A DNA stretch of 64,000 nt from Cryptomeria japonica. Taxonomy: Eukaryota > Streptophyta > Pinopsida > Cupressales > Cupressaceae. Of the stretch, positions 24,953-35,520 are shown piece after piece. The position numbers and the translations under genes are program-made. The notes below the pieces were generated by a model. That model saw nothing but the letters and a program-made list of their open reading frames with translations, had not been told where the DNA came from and did not search any database. Within the stretch, counting starts at the first letter, position 1; every line of letters starts with the position of its first letter. The stretch is taken from contig NC_081407.1 in the NCBI RefSeq assembly GCF_030272615.1, positions 434,406,730-434,470,729 on the forward strand. The letters run 5' to 3'.

Positions 24953-27019
24953 TCAAATTCATAGGGGAATCAACAATTGGTATTGCCCTTTGGCAATCAC
25001 AAAATTATCTTACCCATTTTGATAACATATTGGAAAATGATAGATGCAAAAGATAAGACAAAAAAATATGTAATATTATTATTCTTGCATTGGATGATAG
25101 ATTCCTTATACATTGATTATAATATAGCTTTATAAAACAATTGCAAAGTTTAACCACCCAACAACTATTTATTCGATCTAATAACATTTATAATGTTAGA
25201 TTATTTATTTACCTAACAATTATTTGTTAACCTATAATATTTACAACAATACATTATTTGAGATAACCTAAAGAATATTTGAAAACATAAAAAATTGAAA
25301 CGAAGAGCAAGACCTAATGATGGATCAATGAGTCATATTGATAATATCATTTGCTCATCAACCTAAAGGCTAACAAAAGCAAGAAAAATGTTTTCACTAC
25401 TCATGAAAACATGGCCCAAAGCCAAACCATATAAGCATGTTTCTTATGGACATCCAAACTTATGTTTCACATCTCCGCCTCTCATCATCTTATGCATTCT
25501 TGCATTATGTTGTTCCCATGTTTCTGTACTTTGCACATTTGTATTGTTTTGATGGTAGTCTAGACTTCCCTTCCTCATCCCCATGTCTCAACCTTCACTC
25601 CTTTCCCATGTCCATGCAATCCTCCATCTCCTCTCCTTTGCAAACTTTTGGAGTTTGTCCAAACTTCTTTCATTCCCTTCTTCCTCAATTCCATCTCTAC
25701 TACCCTTTGTCAGTTGTGCATGTTCCTTACATTCTTTTCATCCAATTGCAGAGCTTTGTGGCTTTTGAACTTTCATCCCCATGTCCGATTACCAACTCCA
25801 AACCTAATGAAATTCTACACCTTCCATCCTTATATCTTTTCACACTTTCCATCCAACCTTTTCCTAGAAACTTTCAATGAACTTTCAAACCTCCATTCTA
25901 ATGTCCCATTTTAAGTTCCAATTTCACACCCAATTCCAACAAAGTTTCCCAAAGCTTTTGTTGATCATTTTTTGTGAGGAGTTTTAGCTAACTTCTAGAC
26001 ATCCAATTTTCCATCCAAACATCCCCTCCTAATCTCGAATTCCACATCTTTCTCCGACATTTCTTCATATTGGTTCCTTTGGTCATTCCACCCTCCTATA
26101 GAGTTTTGACTAACTTCTAAACTTCCTTTGTTATATCCAATCCTAACCTTTTGTCTTGCATTGTATCCCTGCATTTCCTCCTATTCACCTCAACTACTTT
26201 GCAGATCTTCCCAAAATGCCATTAATGACCAAATTTGACCCTTGCAACTACTCCATAGATTTTCCCACCCAAATACCATCGTCCATTCCAAGGGCACAAA
26301 TTTCCTTGTAATTTCAATAATGAGTGATGAAGACATGATTTGTGTGCAGATGTGTATGTGTTGATGTGAAGGGCACGGTTCCAAGTGCATGGCCATGTGG
26401 AGATGATGCAAGCAAGCATGGGTGGCTTGTGCAATTGTAGGTGACCCTAGTTCAATTTTGTGGTGGTACGAAAGGATAAATATATATACTTGATTTTCCA
26501 ATATAGGTTTAGGGCATTTTTTGTACTATAACTTTTTTTGGTTTTATCTCAATGAGCATTGTATGAATTTTTAATTATCTTACTGATCTTCTTAATTGCA
26601 TTTGCTAATTTGAGTGTTATTTTTTATTAATTTAACAATCGGAGGTTGGTAAAACTCCTTGTAAAGCTTTTCAAGGCATATTATCAAAATAACACAAAAA
26701 ATGTGTAAGTTTGCTCATGAATAAATAAGATAAGTTGAACTGGATCTTCTACAAATTCATCTACCTGCTTGTCTACATGTATAGAGCCTGGCTTATGTGT
26801 GGAATCTAGAGGTATAGTCCGTATGTTATCTTCATTTAAGGTCTCATAAAGTGGGTTTCGTTTATGTTCCCCTTTGGATCACAAAACTTGACATTCTAGG
26901 ACCATTGCTGGATAAAGGCACCGTCTTCTTTGTGCTCAACTTCCAATCTCTCCAACGTATTCAAAACATATATAATTAATCTTCTTTTATATAGTTGTTT
27001 TTAATAACTTTGCTTCCAT
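24953..27019. other. Unassigned interval with a pyrimidine-rich block
   Basis: Between about 25440 and 26170 the + strand is rich in CTTCCATCC/CCCATGTCC-like words and G-poor, which keeps several frames open (25437-25880, 25648-25914). The peptides are serine/leucine/phenylalanine-rich with no motif. A phrase of the type GAGTTTT..CTAACTTCTA occurs twice (about 25979 and 26100). I see no gene. Confidence 0.25.
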
Positions 27020-27023
27020 GTAC

Positions 27024-27157
27024 AGATGTGTGCAATATCACAGGGGATTACCAAAGCAACATCTTTCAAATTCTACATGGTAGTTCATGTGCTTTATGAA
27101 GGTGCAGAACCCTTGTATTGTCAAACCAGCATACAAGCACTTAGTGACAAAAAACAG
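27024..27157 (+). CDS. Exon-like segment, unidentified
   Basis: An open segment starts at ATG right after CCATGTACAG (acceptor-like) and ends at AAACAG followed by GTGTGT (donor-like). It encodes 44 residues including FKFYMVVHVLYEGAEPLYCQ and SIQALSDKKQ. A further open segment near 27240-27400 includes EPKDEEVITHLNKLVPCC. The splice-like borders and protein-like composition suggest a degraded or partial host gene. I do not recognise the family, and with only two segments chance is a real alternative. Confidence 0.15.
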
Positions 27158-27568
27158 GTGTGTTTATGCGATGGGCATGGTTTGCTTCAGTATTGATTTT
27201 CATACCTATAGTTATCTTTAATATAACACATCAAGAATTAACCCCCTTGGCCTCACAGAGCCTAAAGATGAAGAAGTCATTACCCATCTGAATAAATTGG
27301 TCCCTTGTTGTCCCTATCTAATCATAAGTATGGTATTTGACCCTAACTTTGACACCCCTGACACTCAGAAACAGCCTAGCTTTGGGGATTGAGGAAACTA
27401 CAACTTTGAGCACCAATCTGTACATGTAACAAATAACGAAATCAAGGTAAGGTGATAATTCAGTTATTGAATGAATTATAAATGCCTACGCTGTCCAAAT
27501 CTATCTTATACAACCAACATAACCCACTAATATCTACAAGAACAAAGCCATTTTATAATCAAATTCAT

Positions 27569-28240
27569 CAAAGAATGTTCATGCAAGACAACAATCTTGT
27601 TTGCCATATGCATCTAGTTTACCAGGCGACATCCTTCAGTGCCAACACAAAATATAGAATAGAATCTGTGAAACATCCCAACCAGGATTGATTGAGCAGA
27701 AGCTCATCACAAAAGAGATTGGTGCAACAGACCAAAAGACAAAAGTACGACATTGAACAAGCACAAAGACATATTATACTCTGATTTACTGTTGAAAGTC
27801 AATTAGCAGCAAACAATATTCATGCGAAACAATTTTAATTGTTGTATGCATCTAGTTTACCAGATGACATCTTTCAGCGCCTATATAAAACATAAAACAG
27901 AAAACAGACAATCCGTGAAACATCCCGGCAGGAGCTTGATTGAGCAGAAGATCTCAGAGGGAAGATCAGTGCAAAAGATCAGAAGACAAAAGTACTACAT
28001 TATACAGGTGCAAAGACATCTCATATTCAGATTTATTGTTGAAAGTTACTAAGAAGCAAACAATGTTCATACAACACAACAATCTAATTTGCTGTATGCA
28101 TCTAGTTTACCAGGTGGCAGGCATCCTTCAGTGCCAATATAGGACATAAAACATGCAACAAAAAATCTGTAAAACAACCCACCAGAAGCTTGATTGAGCC
28201 AAAGCTCATCTCGACTAAGAGATCAGTACAACAGATTAAA
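27569..28240. repeat. Three tandem ~245-bp repeats
   Basis: Copies start at 27569, 27810 and 28057 with CAAAGAATGTTCATG, CAAACAATATTCATG and CAAACAATGTTCATA. Each contains TGCATCTAGTTTACCAG about 35 bases in, then a CATCCTTCAGTGCC-like segment, GATTGAGCAGAAG, and AGACAAAAGTAC (the last only in copies 1 and 2). The third copy stops early. Frames through the repeat (27482-27691, 27822-28052) are not conserved, so it is not obviously coding. Confidence 0.9.
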
Positions 28241-28530
28241 ATTTTTTATAATGAACAGATATTTATATGGTGACAGATATTGGAGTTGGTCAACTGTTTG
28301 TCAAGCCTAAGAGCCACTGGTTTCTACAAACAGGTACTAAAACATGATGTCCTCTGGCCATATAGCAACATAGAAAACCATTGGCTGATTTATGTTCTGC
28401 ATAATGAACTTATAATAATACATGATTGAACAAAATAGCTCAGAAATATACTTTTTATTGAAAGAGATCACCCAGCCTCCCACGCACATCAAGACTCTAC
28501 CACTGCCCAGTTTGCAGAAAATATCCTTCA

Positions 28531-28563
28531 GGGGGGGGGGGGGAAGCGGGAGGGGGGGTGGGT
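28531..28563 (+). repeat. G-run with G-quadruplex potential
   Basis: Thirteen consecutive G, then AAGCGGGAGGGGGGGTGGG. Several GGG tracts with short loops lie within 33 bases, enough for an intrastrand G-quadruplex. It is an isolated island in AT-rich DNA about 300 bases upstream of LINE C. Confidence 0.85.
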
Positions 28564-28869
28564 CACATGGTCTCCTCTTCACACAGAGCTGCTCATGAAC
28601 TCTGATCTGAGATTCACAAAGATGGACCTGAGATATTCAACTATGAATTCCTTTGTTTTATGCAGCAAAGAGCTCAAAAGACCATTATCAAGTCATCCTG
28701 TCCGTGAAAGAAAATGAATGTTACAAATAATGAGAACCCTACCCCAAATTCGGCTTTCTGTTGATGAGCTGGGACCAAAGGCACTGGCTTCTCGCAGAAA
28801 AAGTATTGATCTTCTGCTTCAGGGTGCCCATCTTGAATCCATGACCTTCACGACACAGGTTCAAGTATT

Positions 28870-29341
28870 CTGAAAACCATGTGGATCAATGGCTACAGTA
28901 ATGACGTCTGAAGGATAATTCATTGCAGTTTTCACATCAAAGTAGGAGAAAGGATCAAATCTTCTGGGATGGGGAGACAGGGGGGACGGTTTATGAATAA
29001 CTGTTCTTTTCATGAAACCCTGGTCCCCAGCCTTCAATCCCACAGAAGATCTTCTTATCACTGTCCTGTTTTGGGACACCATTCTCAATTGAATACGAGG
29101 AATTCACTCTCCAGAGAATTGGCAATTAAATTAATAAATATGAAACAAGTTCTGAATCCACATGGAACCTGGAGGTTGTGGATCATGCTATATGTGTCAG
29201 TATAGACTTGGAGAAACCCCTTGCTGAAGGAAGTTTAATGGATATGGTTGGAGTGAAATGGGAGCAGCCCCTTGACTACAAGAGTATATATTGTTCCGGT
29301 GTCAGGCCTGTCACAAGCATGACCACTTGGCCAGAGTCTGC
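28870..29341 (+). pseudogene. LINE C ORF1 remnant with CCHC zinc knuckle
   Basis: The frame reads FTLQRIGN (stop) INKYETSSESTWNLEV, then VDHAICVSIDLEKPLAEGSL and VGVKWEQPLDYKSI, matching the DUF4283 tail and the strand before the zinc knuckle in plant LINE ORF1 proteins. One base shift later, at 29300-29341, CQACHKHDHLARVC is a complete C-x2-C-x4-H-x4-C knuckle, the only intact one among the LINE copies here. Upstream, KPWSPAFNP matches the tryptophan block. A 75-residue frame on the opposite strand (28861-29088) is its shadow. Confidence 0.65.
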
Positions 29342-29599
29342 CATACTCAAAAGAGGCAAGAGACACACAAGAACACAGAGAATCGGTACCAAGCTCTCCT
29401 GACACAACAAACGACAACTAAAGCCCTTGCCTAACCACAGACTACGAGCAAAACCCAAATTTTGGAAGAATTAAAGAAAGACAACGGAACTCAATGGATG
29501 ACAAATTTCTCTAGGCATACAAAACTTAAGACAAATTACAAATAAAATCATACCACTGCAGGAAGTCCTCTCTCTCTACAAACAAAAGGCCAATCTAGG

Positions 29600-32530
29600 G
29601 CGATCATCAAACTCGACATGTCTAAGGCCTTCAAAAAGTGCAATTGTTACCTTCAATAAGTCTCTTAATGCCTTCACACTTGGTCATGATCTCAATAAAT
29701 CGATTCAAAGTTGTAACTCCACACCTATTTTTTATGCTTCTCTTAATGGAATCAAGAAGCAGCTTTTCTCATCCTCATGGACATTGAGACAAGGGGATCT
29801 ATAAGCCCTTACATTTTCATCCTAACAAGTGAAAACCTCTAATAAACTGTTGAAATCATAGTTCGCAGACTTGGACTTGGAGAGTACTCAGCAAGCCCAA
29901 AATTTTCAACTCGGCAACTTAGAAAGTACTAAAAATTAAAATCTCTTAAAGAAACATTTTTTTTTTGTAAAATTCAATTACAAAATGTACTAAATTAATA
30001 ATTGACAACTCGAAGGAGAAAATGCATGGTTTTATAGCCAAAACAACATGTGAAAAATGCATTTTAACCAGAGTTTTACCTGCGTTGACATTTTTACCCG
30101 TGTCTTTTTGCATCTATAAAATTGTGAGTTAAACTTGTGAAAACTCACCCAGCAAAAAAAATAAAGAGTACTCAAGCAACTCAGAGAGTACTTGCAGAGT
30201 TTGCAAATTATGGTTGAAATCATAAGAACAAGATTCAAGACTTTGGCCTAAGTGCATAGAGAGAGAGAGTTTCCAATTTCCAATTTGCTAATGACACAAT
30301 TATCTTATCCACTCATCTTCTAGGGGAAATTCAACAGTTAAGTGGACCATTCATGCTCATGAGAGATGGGTTCTTGTGAACCACTACTCGTGAAATATGG
30401 GTCGATAAAGATTGATTCCAAAGCTACGCAATTGAAACCCAATAAAACATCAGATAACAAAGGTAAGTATCCCTGACCCTAATCTCTTTCCTTTAGTAGT
30501 TTCGTTTATATTGTGAATGTTATGTGCTTCATATATTAGACAGCATGGTATTGCTCATTACTTCAATCTTCTACATTATTTTCACCTATAGCCCTCTCAT
30601 ACCAACTAATGGCATTTTAGTCTCCATGGCTCTTGCTTACCACCCAGTGGCACCCCCCTTACGAACAGCCCTTGCTCACAATCCCAAACTACTTTGTGGA
30701 TGGACACTCTTGAATTCTGTTGGACCTAGAATGGTCTTCTACCATTTCCCTATTTAGAGGATCACTGTATTATAAAGACCTACATTAAGACAAACCCCCT
30801 CTACAATGCAAGGAAGAAGAGTTACCCAGTATGTATCTCATATTTCTCCTTCATAGAAAAATGTTCCCTTTCATGAGATCACATTGTCAACAAAAAACAA
30901 AGCAGGCTCTCTCTATGTATTAATAAATTGTTGTCTTTGCTTGGCAGAGTTCAGCTGGTGAAATCAGTGCCCAAGCAATTCCAATTTATCCAACGACTCC
31001 GCTTCCTTTCCTTGTTAATGTCAAGAAAAACCTTGTTCAGATCTTAAGGAAAATTTTATCATGTAAAGTGAAAACTAAGTCCAATTTCTCTATGATCAGT
31101 TGAAAATATATCACATCATCAACTAAACTGTGCCAGATTAAACCTCAAAGATGTCAAGGCCTTCAGCTAGTTCCTCGGTATGAAACTGACTGAGCAATTG
31201 ACTACAAGGAATAGACCCTTTGGTGCACTCTCTATGAACAAAATGAAAAAAATTATTACAGCACCCTAGAGAACCACAACATTTTCACTTGGCCCCCATC
31301 CTCTCAGCAACTGCTTGATAAATAAAAAGATGTCCCTCCCTCCTAACAACATGCAACCTTGCATATTGGGAATGGCTATACAACAAGATTTTGGGAAGAC
31401 ATTAGGTGGAATATGTTCCCCCTGGATACATTATACATAGAAGAGTTGAGATTGCTGCTTGAAAGCAAAAGTCTAATAAAGGCGGCAGGTTACATGAAAA
31501 ACAACCTTTCCACATTGTCAAAAGCATAAAATCTAGAATATGGACTCACTCAAAAAAATGGGAACCCAACTCCAAATACAAAATATCCACTCTCCTTGAA
31601 GGGTTAAGAAATAGACATTTGATTTGCTCCAACAAGGTCGAAAGATTCATATGACCAATTGTCAATGTGAGGGATTGTGTAGTCTCCTCAGGTAAGGCCT
31701 CAACATAAAAGCACGCACTCATGCATAAACAATGGTCCAAGATTCGGAACATGGAAGCCTGGCCTGAGGTCAAACTACTCTAATGGCTTGTGCAGCATGG
31801 CAAAGTCTTCATCTTCAACAATCTCTTAAAACACAGATGTCAAGAGCCAACTAGATGCCAAAATCACTTTAAGGTGGTGAAACCATCTACCACCTACATG
31901 TTTATTGATTGCCACTTTGCCAAGATGGAATGGATATCCCTCTTTAGTTCTATGCATTCCATCATTGAATTGAAAAATAAAGACATCAAGAATTTAATTG
32001 AGGATTGGACTCCACCACATACTTCAATGGATGTCCTCCTTTATATACACCAGGTCATCCTTGGCTTTATTTGTCAGTTTGTATGAAATGCAAGAAACCA
32101 GAGGATGTTTGAGAATTAAAGACAAACTACAGTTGTCTATGTTAAGCCTATCAAGGAAATTGCCCACACTTCTACTCTAGTTTCACAAAGAACCAAACCA
32201 CAAGGTTCCAAAAGCCTAACTGACCAACATGGCTATATACCATGACTGAAAACTGTTGTTCCACTACCAACACTCAGAGAAGCTACCAAGGTCACACTGT
32301 GTACCACAAGCAATTGGCTCCTAGAAACTCAATTTGGTATGGCATCAAAGGGAATCCCCAACAATGTTGCCATTGGTAGTGTTGTCAAGGACAATATTGG
32401 AACTCTTGTTGTATGTATCTCCAGCTTATAGGGAACCAAACGAAATATTGTGCAGAAACACAAGCTTTGTTTCTAGGGTTGCAATTGCAAATAAGAAATA
32501 ATCTGAAAATTTTATAATTGAAGGGGTTTC
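29600..32530 (+). pseudogene. LINE C ORF2 remnant (RT, zinc segment, RNase H)
   Basis: Recognisable motifs in order are KLDMSKAFKK (about 29610), CNSTPIFYASLNGIKKQLFS, LRQGDL with SPYIFILTSENL, then the MITE, then LQFANDTIILSTH at about 30280, where the catalytic FADD box reads FAND. A zinc-binding/RT-C segment lies at 31785-31940 (QHGKVFIFNNLLKHRCQEPT, then FIDCHFAKMEW). The RNase H domain lies at about 32337-32530, with IGSVVKDNIGTLVV, AETQALFLGLQLQIRNN and IIEG, with its end decayed. The middle (30400-31780) is hard to follow. Frameshifts and stops are frequent. Confidence 0.65.
29858..30212. mobile_element. 355-bp MITE, Mutator-like, inserted in LINE C
   Basis: The interrupted LINE reading frame carries GTTGAAATC at 29849-29857 and again at 30213-30221, a 9-bp target duplication. 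The insert begins ATAGTTCGCAGACT and ends in the inverse of ATAATTTGCAAACT, imperfect terminal inverted repeats that continue inward around GAGTACTC. It has no coding capacity. Nine-base duplications with terminal inverted repeats are typical of Mutator-family elements, so a non-autonomous Mutator-like element is the best call. A 12-bp reading of the duplication (GTTGAAATCATA) is possible if ATA is not part of the element. Confidence 0.7.
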
Positions 32531-32545
32531 AGATCAATAATTAAA

Positions 32546-33122
32546 CCAAGACAAGATTTAGAACAAGACAAGAACAGGCAACTGCATCGCACATATTTAG
32601 GAAAGGTACACAAGAAATTGAGCAATAGCAAAGAATTGATATATCTTATTACTTACAGAAAGTACATTCAAGGATCTATATTTTTCCATATCAAACGGCA
32701 CAAAATTCAGATCGTAGATGCATTAGCTAATCACTCCTTATGACTGGCATCCATGGGCATCCATAGTATAGAAGTCAACAGAACCTACCTCATTGTATCA
32801 TCTAGCTACTTGATCAGAAACAGGGGATCTTAACAGCCCCTTAATGGCAGATAAAATTGCATCATTGGTCTGTTCAGTACCAGAACTCTTCAATCAGTGT
32901 CCGTAAACCTGATAATCTGTTACATTTACTTGTTACTATGCTTTCTCCCCCTTCAATCATATACTCTCTTTAACTCCAAGTTTCCTTACTACTATTTTTA
33001 GCATTTTTCCCTCTCATGCGAATCTTGTGTTGTAGACTTCTTTGATAAATGTAATTTTAGCTTAAGTTTACAAAATTTTACTTAATACTTATGATTTTGT
33101 AAATGTACTCGTAGATTTGTGA
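32546..33122. other. Unassigned interval
   Basis: No recognised gene. On the minus strand, near 32840-32910, an open run includes GTEQTNDAILSAIKGLLRSP, which looks protein-like. No flanking structure or family supports it. Confidence 0.25.
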
Positions 33123-33645
33123 TGGAAAGAGTATGGTGCCTGAACACAAAATTTTCAGAGGCTGGCCATCCATGTTTTATGCCAATCTTGCAGCACATTT
33201 ATGGGTGGGATCACAACTGTACTCTGTTTGAGGAAATTCTTATAATTTTCTAAGTGTCTTTTTCATAGATTCGAGGTTGGAAGATTATAGTGCTCAAAGA
33301 CCAAATCTCTAGAAGTTGGCCACCAACGTTTTATGCCAACCCTATAATACTTCTAGGTGTGAGAGCAACTGAAACCCAATTGAGAGCATTCACATCAAGA
33401 AGTGGGATACGTTAACCCAAGAATGCCTCAAGGACCTTGTCTTCATTCAATATACCCTCTGCCTCTACACCAAAATGATGGAGGACAAAGAGTCTCATGA
33501 TGCCATTGACTTGGATGAACTCAATCTATATTCAGATTGGATTACAAGGGTAACGATGTCATGTTCAATGATGAAAATCTCATTGAAACGGAGAGACAAG
33601 TAGCAACAAAAGCAGGAGTATAGAGAGATGCTGATGAAATGATGA
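33123..33645 (+). pseudogene. hAT transposase C-terminal (dimerisation) domain remnant, partly duplicated
   Basis: hAT transposases end in a dimerisation domain. In plants its usual shape is a short W..YG..P.L..LAI.VL block, a Cys-Glu-Arg-Asn-Trp-type motif, IH.KKRNRL..KRLNDLV and an acidic tail. The second and longer copy, from 33277, reads LEDYSAQRPNL (stop) KLATNVLCQPYNTS, CESN (stop) NPIESIHIKKWDTL, TQECLKDLVFIQYTLCLYTK and IDLDELNLYSDWI, then in another frame GNDVMFNDENLIETE. A partial first copy at 33123-33215 reads WKEYGA (stop) TQNFQRLAIHVLCQSCSTF. Stops break both. Only the last ~150 residues of the transposase are represented. Confidence 0.7.
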
Positions 33646-34705
33646 TTCGTTCACTCTTGAGGAGAAGGATTTAGATTTTCCTTCCAGTTTGAGGCTGCCA
33701 ACTACGAGGGGTAAGAAGTTGTTGACTGGAAGGCTTGAAGCTTGGGTTCTCCCTAAAATTATTCAAAGGAGAGAAATGGTAGGTTGGTAACATCACAACA
33801 CTCCTCTTTAGATGCCACCGAGAGATAACCATAAGCCCCACAGAAGCACACCAGATGGCCTTCTAATCAGCCAATTCCCCAATGTGGAGCAGTGCAGGAT
33901 GCAGATACACAGGGAATTGAAGGATAAAGGGAACAAAAGAATAATCCGCTTCCCAAAAAGAAGACAAGAGTCCACAACGGAGCTCTTCCTTTGTTGAGGA
34001 CATCATGAAGATAGTGTGCGGGTCACTCAATTAAATTTACTTCTTATGCTTAATTATCAGGATTCTTGCACTGATGAATATTGCTGTGATTTTGATCATG
34101 GCCAATTTATTTTAAACTCTTAACGTGAATATATTCATAGATTCACAAGGTTTCTTAGCTACATGGCCAGTTTTAACAATATGGAGATAATGTAATCTTC
34201 ATCTTTTGATTCTCCCTATGGATTTTTACTAGCTTCTTGAATGATAGAAAAGTTGTATTTTTTCACTCTTATCTTAGTAGATTATGAGATTTTATTTTAA
34301 GAAATAGATCATGAGTACAAACAATAATAGCAATGTGTGTTTGCAGAAAAAGGGATATATAGAGGAAAGTAAAAACCCTAGAACAAATGTAAACAAAGAA
34401 GCTGGCAGAAACTTGTATGTAATACTCACTTTATAATTTAGGGTTCCAAGCGTATAGGAGGAGGGGAAAATGTAAAGAATAATGGGCAAATATTTTAATT
34501 AGATAGGTGCGAAAAGCAGGGAAATCTTCTACACATTGAATAATTCCAACATAAAAATTGGGAATTGCTATCACCACATATATATATTATTGTAAAATTT
34601 GTTGACTCACGAATCTACTTTTTGGAAATTTTGAGAAAATAGCCAATTGATCGAAAAAGGAAAAATAAAAATATCGCACATAAAATACTCTGATAATAGT
34701 TCTGC
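33646..34705. other. Unassigned interval
   Basis: An open stretch just after the hAT remnant (about 33640-33790) reads LEEKDLDFPSSLRLPTTRGK and then LLTGRLEAWVLPKIIQ. A 61-residue frame at 33812-33997 is basic. Neither shows a domain, and either may be a leftover of the hAT region or of another host sequence. The remainder is AT-rich and holds the presumed 3' side of the next gene. Confidence 0.25.
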
Positions 34706-35367
34706 CTAGGTTTGAGGAGGAGCCTCTCTGGATCTTCTTCTGAGCTGATCGATCCACTGATGTTCAGGAACAGTGTCAACCCAATCAGGCCTAAAACCTT
34801 GCAATGAAATACCCCTCATGGCATTCATAATAGCGGAGCTCGTTTGCGGGGGTAAAGGGGCATTTCTCCTTTCTGCATCTGCCCTGTTGGCTTCTCTTAT
34901 TGCCTTCTGTGCTTCTTCTCTCAATCTGTCTTCTTCCTCCTCCTCTTCTGTATCTACTGTATTATGATTGGAGTGAGACCCATTGCTTATTTGGAGGCCC
35001 GCTTCTATAAAACCATTTGCATTGCCAAATACATGGATCTCAATGCCATTGTATGATATTGTAGTGCCATTATCTGCATTCTGAACCACTGAATCAACTG
35101 GTTGAAACCCATCTGCATTATTGTGATTATGTAAATCCACACTGTTGTCTTGGGTTGGATTTTCTGACGAGATTGGTTCATAGTCTGAGATCCTCAAATA
35201 TTCAATGCTATCGTCATGATTCGAGTCATTGGGTGTGTCTTCTGCTTCCATTTCAATCAGAAAATAAATAAATAAACAAAATGAATAGGAAAAGAAAGTG
35301 AAAAGGATACGCGATTGGTTACTGGAAATGCACCTGAAGAAGAAGAATTGTCGAGTGTTGTAGACAT
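34706..35367 (-). CDS. MEA1 (male-enhanced antigen 1)-like small acidic protein, two exons
   Basis: The main exon (35241-34706) is intact, unusual in this window. A first exon is likely at 35367-35334: it encodes MSTTLDNSSSS, ends CAG|GTGCAT, and joins in frame across a 92-base T-rich intron ending GCAG to give ...SSSSEDTPNDSN. An in-exon ATG at 35251 would give 181 residues; the spliced form gives 189. The N-terminal half is acidic and Asn/Ser-rich with SIEYLRISDYEPIS, a Glu-rich charged helix follows, and the end reads IMNAMRGISLQG then FRPDWVDTVPEHQWIDQLRR. That last part resembles the conserved C-terminus of MEA1 proteins (M.G.SL..... P.WA...... W). Its function is unknown to me. The family call is from memory of the pattern and moderate; that it is a real gene is more certain. 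Confidence 0.6.
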
Positions 35368-35510
35368 GTCTGTGTCTAGCGTCTGCTACCTTAATTCACA
35401 TCCACGCTCGACTAAATCAGAGACAGTATACAGCCTTGAAAGTGTCCCGAATGAAGTAATGAGAATCGCATACATAGGCTAATTGTGAGTTATCATTGTT
35501 TATTTATTTT

Positions 35511-35520
35511 TGTATTTATA
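35511..35520 (-). promoter_or_regulatory. Candidate TATA box of the MEA1-like gene
   Basis: The minus strand reads TATAAATACA about 145 bases upstream of the predicted first ATG. A start site ~30 bases on would give a leader of roughly 110-120 bases. A very short upstream frame (ATG ATA ACT CAC AAT TAG) lies close to the expected start site. Confidence 0.4.

Larger units (their letters stand above)
28840..32545 (+). mobile_element. LINE C: degraded L1-type element
   Basis: A second plant L1 keeps recognisable pieces in the right order: an ORF1 DUF4283-like region with a perfect CCHC knuckle, reverse transcriptase, a zinc-binding/RT-C segment and RNase H. It is shorter than LINE A because the endonuclease is missing between the knuckle and the RT. 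A 355-base MITE interrupts the RT. Neither end is sharply defined; the limits given are the outermost recognisable coding traces. Stops and frameshifts are dense. Confidence 0.75.

Noticed and set aside
25437-25914. Overlapping + strand frames of up to 147 residues
   Set aside because: Three overlapping frames are open at once in pyrimidine-rich repetitive sequence, a composition effect.
28861-29088. 75-residue minus-strand frame that looks like a terminal exon
   Set aside because: The + strand at the same place encodes the LINE C ORF1 remnant in the correct order before a CCHC knuckle, so the minus frame is its shadow.
29849-30224. 12-bp target duplication GTTGAAATCATA for the MITE
   Set aside because: Possible, but the terminal inverted repeats align best when ATA belongs to the element, leaving a 9-bp duplication.
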